Source: Mobilitalea sp.
GTDB lineage: Bacteria > Bacillota_A > Clostridia > Lachnospirales > Lachnospiraceae
Direction of reading: 5' to 3'
DNA: 20,379 bases
Assembly: GCA_029974875.1 (NCBI GenBank)
Contig: JARKQP010000246.1
Coordinates: forward strand, 1-20,379
Part shown: positions 15,956-20,379 of the stretch, piece by piece
Position numbering within the stretch: position 1 is the first letter of the stretch
Layout of the letters: the number at the start of each line of letters is the position of its first letter
The notes under the pieces: model-generated
The model's database searches: none
Told to the model about the DNA's origin: nothing
Seen by the model: the letters and a program-made list of their open reading frames with translations, nothing else
Position numbers and translations under genes: made by a program

Positions 15956-17275
15956 ATGTTTAAAAACAAGAGGTTTGGGCTTTACTCGATACTTTTTATG
16001 GTTCTTGGGGTTGTATATATGTTCTTTTATTCAGGTCTGCAAAATGACCATATCAATATTTTGCAGCCTTATCTGTCCTCAACCTATGGCTGGACGGATA
16101 TGCAGATTACCAATCCGGTTACCTATGGAAGCATAATCGTGATAATTTTTTATCTTGTGTGCGGCGCAGCATTTGTGAAATTTGGCGTAAAAAAATTCAT
16201 GGTTCCCAGCATGGTCATATTGGGTCTGGCCTGCTGCGGCATTGCCTTTTCAGGCTCCAATTACGGATTATATGCAGTCAGCCTGTTTTTTGTCCGTATC
16301 CTGGTAGTTCCATTACAGATGGGCGGATTTATGCTCTGCGCAAACTGGTATATCAAATACCGCGGACGTGTTATGGGTGTTATCACGGCAGGGAGCCCCT
16401 TATTCTCCGTCTGCGGGATTTCGATCCTGACAAAGGTATCAAATAGCGTCGGGATTAAAGAGGCATACATTGTTATGGGAATTGTAGTGGTTGTAATTGG
16501 CTTGGTTACGGCATTTTTCATGAAGGATACACCGGAGGATGCAGGACTGTATCCGGACGGGGCTGACAGGGCTCCGGTTTCCGAGGAGGATGAGGGCGAA
16601 CCGATCTCACTGAAAAAGCTTCTCTCGGAGGCCCGCGCTTGGCAATTAATTATATCCTATGGTATAATGCAGTTTGTAATTAATGCTATGATGGCCTATA
16701 TGGCAGTACGTTATATCTCTTTAAGCACAGAGGCGGATGTTCCTAACCTGTTCGTGGCAAAGGCTCTTCTTTGGCTGTCGGTTGGTGCAATTGCAGGCAT
16801 CCCTATGAGCTATGTCCTGGGTGTTTTTGATGATAAGCTGGGGTCAATCAAGGCATCCCTGATCCTTAATATCCTATTTTTCTTTGCCGTAATTCCTCTG
16901 GCAATCATGCCTGTGGGCGGCAGTGTGCCGTTGATGGTAGTTTGGGCCTTCGGTGTTGCATGTATGACGGGCGGTGTCCCGACCATGCATCCCTGCGTAA
17001 CTTCGTATGTATACGGACGTAAGCATTATCAGGCAGCCAATAAGTGGATCATGACGATCCAGGCAATACCCTTCGCATTTTCCATCGCCTTTATGGCGGC
17101 ATTCAACCAGGCAGGCAAGCTGACAGTGGCATATTATGTCCTGATGGTATTGCTGGTAATTTCACTTATCACCATACTCACCATGTGGAAGATCCCGGAT
17201 GCTAATGCAGCTGACAGGGATTATAAAACCTCGAAGCAGGAAGCAGAAAAGTTAACGGCGGCAACAAAAAATTAG
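15956..17275 (+). CDS. MFS transporter, probable organic-acid or related small-molecule importer
   Basis: A 439-residue integral membrane protein with about 12 hydrophobic segments and a central cytoplasmic loop (around DTPEDAGLYPDGADRAP to KKLLSEARAW). The signature WYIKYRGRVMGVITAGSPLF between helices 4 and 5 and the DTPEDAGLYPDG tail of helix 6 resemble the monocarboxylate/oxalate-formate and related anion:symporter branches of the superfamily. AAGGAGGG at 15941-15948 gives a strong start. It lies 68 bp after the VOC gene. It is inferred to bring in the substrate of the beta-helix/VOC/MDR pathway; an organic acid would fit the branch and the FCD-type regulator downstream, but the substrate is not readable from sequence. 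Confidence 0.88.
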   Translation: MFKNKRFGLYSILFMVLGVVYMFFYSGLQNDHINILQPYLSSTYGWTDMQITNPVTYGSIIVIIFYLVCGAAFVKFGVKKFMVPSMVILGLACCGIAFSGSNYGLYAVSLFFVRILVVPLQMGGFMLCANWYIKYRGRVMGVITAGSPLFSVCGISILTKVSNSVGIKEAYIVMGIVVVVIGLVTAFFMKDTPEDAGLYPDGADRAPVSEEDEGEPISLKKLLSEARAWQLIISYGIMQFVINAMMAYMAVRYISLSTEADVPNLFVAKALLWLSVGAIAGIPMSYVLGVFDDKLGSIKASLILNILFFFAVIPLAIMPVGGSVPLMVVWAFGVACMTGGVPTMHPCVTSYVYGRKHYQAANKWIMTIQAIPFAFSIAFMAAFNQAGKLTVAYYVLMVLLVISLITILTMWKIPDANAADRDYKTSKQEAEKLTAATKN

Positions 17276-17280
17276 CTTTG

Positions 17281-17467
17281 GATACAGAATTAAAAACGAG
17301 ACAGGATTAAATTGGAGACAGAATCAGAACAGAGATAGAATCAAAACAGAGATAGAATTAAAACAGAGGTAGAATTAAAGCAGAGGTAGAATTAAAGCAG
17401 AGGTAGAATTAAAGCAGAGACAGAATCAAAACAAAAATAGAGTCAAAATGGAGACAGAATTCAAAAA
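17281..17467 (+). repeat. Purine-rich 17-bp tandem repeat, 11 units
   Basis: Eleven consecutive 17-base units fill the whole gap between the transporter and the dehydrogenase, approximate consensus GAGAYAGAATTAAAACA. Units 6, 7 and 8 (17366, 17383, 17400) are identical, GAGGTAGAATTAAAGCA, suggesting recent duplication; the outer units have diverged. The period is not a multiple of three and every unit carries stop triplets, so it is non-coding. The array ends just before the AAGGAAAGG ribosome binding site of the next gene. Confidence 0.92.
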
Positions 17468-17475
17468 GGAAAGGC

Positions 17476-18534
17476 ATGGAAAAGACTATGAAAACGATAT
17501 ACGCTGTTGCAGAGCATGGCAGGGTCACCCTAAAGGAAAAAGAGCTGCCAAAGCCGGGACCGGGTGAGTTGTTATTGGAGGCGGAATACAGCACCATGAG
17601 CCCCGGTACGGAGCATACCCTGATGGCTGGCTCCATCGTCCCGCTGCCCACCAATATTGGATACAGTATGGCGGCAAGGGTATTGGAGGTGGGAGAGGGC
17701 GTAACAGATTTTAAGGTAGGTGATCCGGTGGTTACTACCGGCGAGCATGCTCAGTACCTGATTATGGACCACTACAATGTAACCCCAGCCCCGGAGGGAA
17801 TTGACCTGGAGCAGGCTGCCTTTTTCAATCTGGGGCATACGGGAATGTATGCTGTCCGGAGGGCGCAGCTGCAGCTTGGTGAGCCGGTGGTCGTATTAGG
17901 CCAGGGGTTTGTGGGAGCCATTACGGCCCAGGTGGCAAAGGCGGCAGGAGCGTTGCCCGTCATTGTCGCGGATTTGGAAGAGAGCCGCTTGGATATTGCC
18001 AGGGAAATGGGTGTCCATTATGCGGTTAACACGAAGAAGGATCAGGAAGGTCTTATCAGGATAATCAAGGGCTTAAAACGTGAGGGGGTTCCCGTAGTAT
18101 TTGAGGCAACGGGGGTGCGCCAGCCCTTGGAGCAGGCCTTTGAAATAGTCGCCGAGCGGGGCCGTGTCATCATGATCTCCCAGGTTCACGGCGATGAAAT
18201 ACCAAAATATGACCAGAACCTGATGATGAAGGGTGCAAGCCTGATCGGAACCTATGTTAACTCAAAGCCCTTTGCCCTGCGCAGGGCGGATTTAAAGATC
18301 CAGGGCGGCTGGCCCCCGGTTATGGACAGCAACCTGGTCCGCTATATTAATTCTGATGTCTGGACCTCGGATGAGGACATCCGGGTATTCCTGGACCTGA
18401 TCTACTATGGCAACCTAAACATAAAGCCCTTAATTAGCCACCGTTTTACCTATGGGCAGATACCGGAGGCCTATGAACTGGTCTGGAACCGTGACCCGGA
18501 TCTGCTTGGCGGGGTGATCCGTTGGAAGCAATAA
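17476..18534 (+). CDS. Zinc-independent MDR-family oxidoreductase (alcohol/polyol dehydrogenase-like)
   Basis: Medium-chain dehydrogenase/reductase fold, 352 aa, cytoplasmic. An N-terminal GroES-like domain (about 1-130) is followed by a Rossmann domain with the nucleotide-binding LGQGFVG loop at 141-147 and a conserved acidic ADLEESR segment, which favours NAD(H). The catalytic-zinc position normally filled by Cys is S42 in TMSPGTEH, and the four-cysteine structural zinc lobe is absent. This matches the SPGTE branch that includes BchC-like and sugar-cluster dehydrogenases. The start at 17476 follows AAGGAAAGG; another ATG at 17488 would remove four residues. It is the last gene before a strong terminator. 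It probably oxidises a hydroxyl group of the pathway substrate or product; the direction is unknown. Confidence 0.85.
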   Translation: MEKTMKTIYAVAEHGRVTLKEKELPKPGPGELLLEAEYSTMSPGTEHTLMAGSIVPLPTNIGYSMAARVLEVGEGVTDFKVGDPVVTTGEHAQYLIMDHYNVTPAPEGIDLEQAAFFNLGHTGMYAVRRAQLQLGEPVVVLGQGFVGAITAQVAKAAGALPVIVADLEESRLDIAREMGVHYAVNTKKDQEGLIRIIKGLKREGVPVVFEATGVRQPLEQAFEIVAERGRVIMISQVHGDEIPKYDQNLMMKGASLIGTYVNSKPFALRRADLKIQGGWPPVMDSNLVRYINSDVWTSDEDIRVFLDLIYYGNLNIKPLISHRFTYGQIPEAYELVWNRDPDLLGGVIRWKQ

Positions 18535-18553
18535 CTGAGCTTGTAGTACATTA

Positions 18554-18576
18554 GGGGGATTATATCCCCCTTTTTT
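18554..18576 (+). terminator. Strong rho-independent terminator after the MDR gene
   Basis: GGGGGAT (18554-18560) pairs with ATCCCCC (18564-18570) around a TAT loop, followed by six T (18571-18576). It closes the beta-helix/VOC/MFS/MDR unit and separates it from the sensor-regulator pair. Confidence 0.92.
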
Positions 18577-18628
18577 GTTAAAAACCACAATTATTGTAAG
18601 AAATTTTGCTCAATTATTAAAAATGTGC

Positions 18629-18657
18629 TTGCAAAAATCCCATATTACTTATAAATT
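18629..18657 (+). promoter_or_regulatory. Promoter of the sensor/GntR unit
   Basis: TTGCAA (18629-18634), 17 bases, TAAATT (18652-18657), each near consensus. Transcription should start around 18664, giving a leader of about 73 bases. A short inverted repeat TTGG-CTGA-CCAA (18677-18688) lies just after the start site and could be an operator. Confidence 0.55.
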
Positions 18658-18736
18658 AGTCATAGGGAGAAGCCGATTGGCTGACCAAAATAGTTACGGG
18701 AAGAGAAAAATGTAAGTTGATGGGAGGAACTGTAGT

Positions 18737-19576
18737 ATGAAAAGTGGGGTTTTAGAGGCATTAAAAATTGTATTGCCATTGGTATCGGAAATTGTTGGTG
18801 TTGATATGCAGTTATCACTTTGCAGCCGTACACATTCTCTTGGAATATGGCAGGCAAAAGCTTTTCATTTGCCGGGAGCGGTAGAAGGAGAGGAGCTTTC
18901 CTGGGATGTCCCGGCGCATCGGAATTTGTTGGAGGCAATGAGGACCGGAAAAGGTAGTGTCAATATCCTTCCTAAGGAAATGTTGGGGGAGCCTCTGAAA
19001 GGAATCGCGACTCCAGTCTTTGAGGACGGGGAAGTGGTTGGCGTCATTGCCTGTGCAACCTCTTTAAAGGAGGCAGACCAGATTCTGGAATCGACAAAAA
19101 GCTTATTCGCAAACCTGAGTCAGACACAGGAGGCCGTTGAAGAAATTGCGGGCGGTGCGGCACTGCTGTCCGAAAAGCTGAGTAATATCAATAGCGCTTC
19201 CGAGGTCATGAAAAAGCAGGTGGATACGGCCTTACAATGTGTCTCAGCAATCCAGTCAAATGCTTCAAAGTCCAATATGCTGGCCTTGAACGGCTCCATT
19301 GAGGCGGCCAGGGTAGGGGAAGCAGGAAGGGGCTTTGCGGTTGTTGCAAAGGAGATGGGAATCTTCTCCAAGGTAAGTGGGGAAACGGCAAAGCAGATCA
19401 ACGATGCTCTTGCAGAGATTTCTGAAAGCATTAAGCTGGTCACAGGCGAGGTCGGTGAGGTAAATGGAGTTGCGATGCAGCAGGCGGCTTCCACCGAGGA
19501 AATTACGGCGACCTTAAGTGACGTTACCCACCAGGCATCCGTTGTCGTGGAATTCAATAAGAAAATGACCTCTTAA
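18737..19576 (+). CDS. Small soluble chemoreceptor-like sensor (truncated methyl-accepting domain)
   Basis: A cytoplasmic 279-residue protein with no membrane segment. The N-terminal part (about 1-120) looks like a small ligand-binding domain (ending PLKGIATPVFEDGEVVGVIACATS) of a type seen in other soluble receptors. The C-terminal part is an alpha-helical chemoreceptor signalling hairpin with a well-kept tip: NMLALNGSIEAARVGEAGRGF, with E195, G197, R198 and G199 as in CheA/CheW-contacting receptors. The helices around the tip are short, so it is about the size of Bacillus subtilis YfmS. GGGAGG at 18722-18727 precedes the ATG. It lies 65 bp upstream of the GntR gene in the same unit. It may guide chemotaxis towards the pathway substrate or act as a stand-alone sensor; which is unclear. 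Confidence 0.82.
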   Translation: MKSGVLEALKIVLPLVSEIVGVDMQLSLCSRTHSLGIWQAKAFHLPGAVEGEELSWDVPAHRNLLEAMRTGKGSVNILPKEMLGEPLKGIATPVFEDGEVVGVIACATSLKEADQILESTKSLFANLSQTQEAVEEIAGGAALLSEKLSNINSASEVMKKQVDTALQCVSAIQSNASKSNMLALNGSIEAARVGEAGRGFAVVAKEMGIFSKVSGETAKQINDALAEISESIKLVTGEVGEVNGVAMQQAASTEEITATLSDVTHQASVVVEFNKKMTS

Positions 19577-19641
19577 AAAGGTCTGTAATAGCAAAGGAAC
19601 AGTGGCTTTCAGGTAACTTTAGGATGGAGTGATAGAATTCA

Positions 19642-20325
19642 ATGGGAATCATGGGCGACAAAATCATAACAAGCGAGGAAGTATATACTGATTTATGCCT
19701 AAAGATAGAAAAATTAGTATATATGCCGGGAGACAGCATCAGCGAAAACGACCTGTGCAAAGCCTACGGAGTAACAAGGCATATTGTCAGGAATGCCATT
19801 ACGAGGTTAAAGGACAGGAAGCTGATAACCGTTTATCCCCAAAGAGGAACCTTTGTAAGCTTGATCGACATGGGGCTGGTAGAGGATGTGTTATATCTTA
19901 GGGAATCGATTGAGCAGGAAACCCTCCAGCGGATCATGGACAAGGAAAATAATGATGAGCTCATCAGACAGCTTTTAGAGAACATTGAGCTTCAAAAGAA
20001 GATCATCAGCAAGGAATTTACGATGGAGCAGTTTTATGACGTGGATAATAAATTCCATGGCCTTATGCTGGAGGCAGTGGGAAAAAGCGATGTGATGGGC
20101 CTGATACAGGAGCATTATATCCATGTCAGGCGCTGGCGCAATTTTGAAGTCCGCAATGTGGAGAGACTGAAGGAGATCATCAGGGATCATGAAAATATAG
20201 TGGAATCCATCCAGCAAAGGAAAAGGACGGAGGGCAGGGAGAACCTGCACAACCATCTGGATACGGTTTCCAGGTTAAAGAATATTTTTAAGATTGCAGA
20301 ACCGGAGTACTTTATTTTCCGATAA
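19642..20325 (+). CDS. GntR-family transcriptional regulator, FadR subfamily (FCD domain)
   Basis: A 227-residue DNA-binding repressor or activator. The N-terminal winged HTH (about 8-75) shows GDSISENDLCKAYGVTRHIV and the wing ending PQRGTFVS. The C-terminal all-helical FCD domain carries the expected metal/ligand residues D135 and H139 (DVDNKFHGLM), H183 (RDHENIV) and H205 (NHLDTV). FCD regulators usually sense small carboxylic acids, which suggests the neighbouring pathway handles an organic acid; that is inference. GGAG at 19626-19629 lies 12 bases before ATG 19642; another in-frame ATG at 19651 is further from it. It likely controls the cluster upstream and its own unit. No terminator is seen in the 54 bases before the window ends. 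Confidence 0.92.
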   Translation: MGIMGDKIITSEEVYTDLCLKIEKLVYMPGDSISENDLCKAYGVTRHIVRNAITRLKDRKLITVYPQRGTFVSLIDMGLVEDVLYLRESIEQETLQRIMDKENNDELIRQLLENIELQKKIISKEFTMEQFYDVDNKFHGLMLEAVGKSDVMGLIQEHYIHVRRWRNFEVRNVERLKEIIRDHENIVESIQQRKRTEGRENLHNHLDTVSRLKNIFKIAEPEYFIFR

Positions 20326-20379
20326 TTCCGGGAAAAAGAAAGAAATAGCTGTAGTAATAAGTTCTAACAAGGGCTCAAG

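Noticed and set aside
17281..17467. 17-bp array as a CRISPR or an origin with iterons
   Set aside because: No spacers, no Rep gene, and the units are head-to-tail purine-rich minisatellite copies within an operon.
19120..19557. Long minus-strand frame opposite the chemoreceptor-like gene
   Set aside because: A shadow of the coding strand: the Ser/Ala-rich translation has no domain signs and no ribosome binding site was noted.

Overview
The window looks like chromosome from a Gram-positive, low-to-moderate GC, anaerobic Clostridia, probably Lachnospiraceae. This rests on strong AGGAGG ribosome binding sites, occasional TTG starts, YesM/YesN two-component genes beside a CUT1 sugar importer, and the general protein style. 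No rRNA, tRNA, IS element, phage gene or CRISPR array was seen. All calls come from reading the sequence; no database search was run.

Region A (1-2839, + strand) holds an FAD-linked D-2-hydroxyacid (lactate/glycolate-type) dehydrogenase, then an AraC-family regulator that resembles YesN without its receiver domain.

Region B (2855-13709) is a compact locus for alpha-1,6-glucan (isomalto-oligosaccharide or dextran) use. A minus-strand yesM/yesN-type pair is divergent from a + strand series: lipoprotein solute-binding protein, two permeases, a GH66 dextranase-family enzyme and a GH13 oligo-1,6-glucosidase. Neither hydrolase has a signal peptide. The inferred scheme is: extracellular oligosaccharide sensed by the kinase, response regulator activates the importer promoter, oligosaccharides enter intact, and GH66 plus GH13 degrade them to glucose in the cytoplasm. 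No transporter ATPase gene is present, so a shared MsmK/MsmX-type ATPase elsewhere must power uptake. A long hairpin sits between the binding-protein and permease genes, and a terminator closes the locus near 13709.

Region C (13710-20325, + strand) appears to be a small catabolic cluster of unknown substrate: a cysteine-rich parallel beta-helix protein with no signal peptide, a VOC-family metalloprotein, an MFS transporter and a zinc-less MDR oxidoreductase, ending in a strong terminator at 18576. A second transcription unit with a good promoter follows: a soluble chemoreceptor-like sensor and an FCD-type GntR regulator. By eye, regions A and C are more GC-rich than region B, so B may have been inserted between older neighbours.

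The most unusual DNA-level features are three tandem-repeat arrays with different units: 13 bp (purine-rich, just before the GH66 gene), 24 bp (AT-rich, after the GH13 gene, open in one frame as an octapeptide repeat) and 17 bp (11 copies, purine-rich, just before the MDR gene). The best candidate for undescribed biology is the beta-helix/VOC/MFS/MDR cluster with its sensor-regulator pair.
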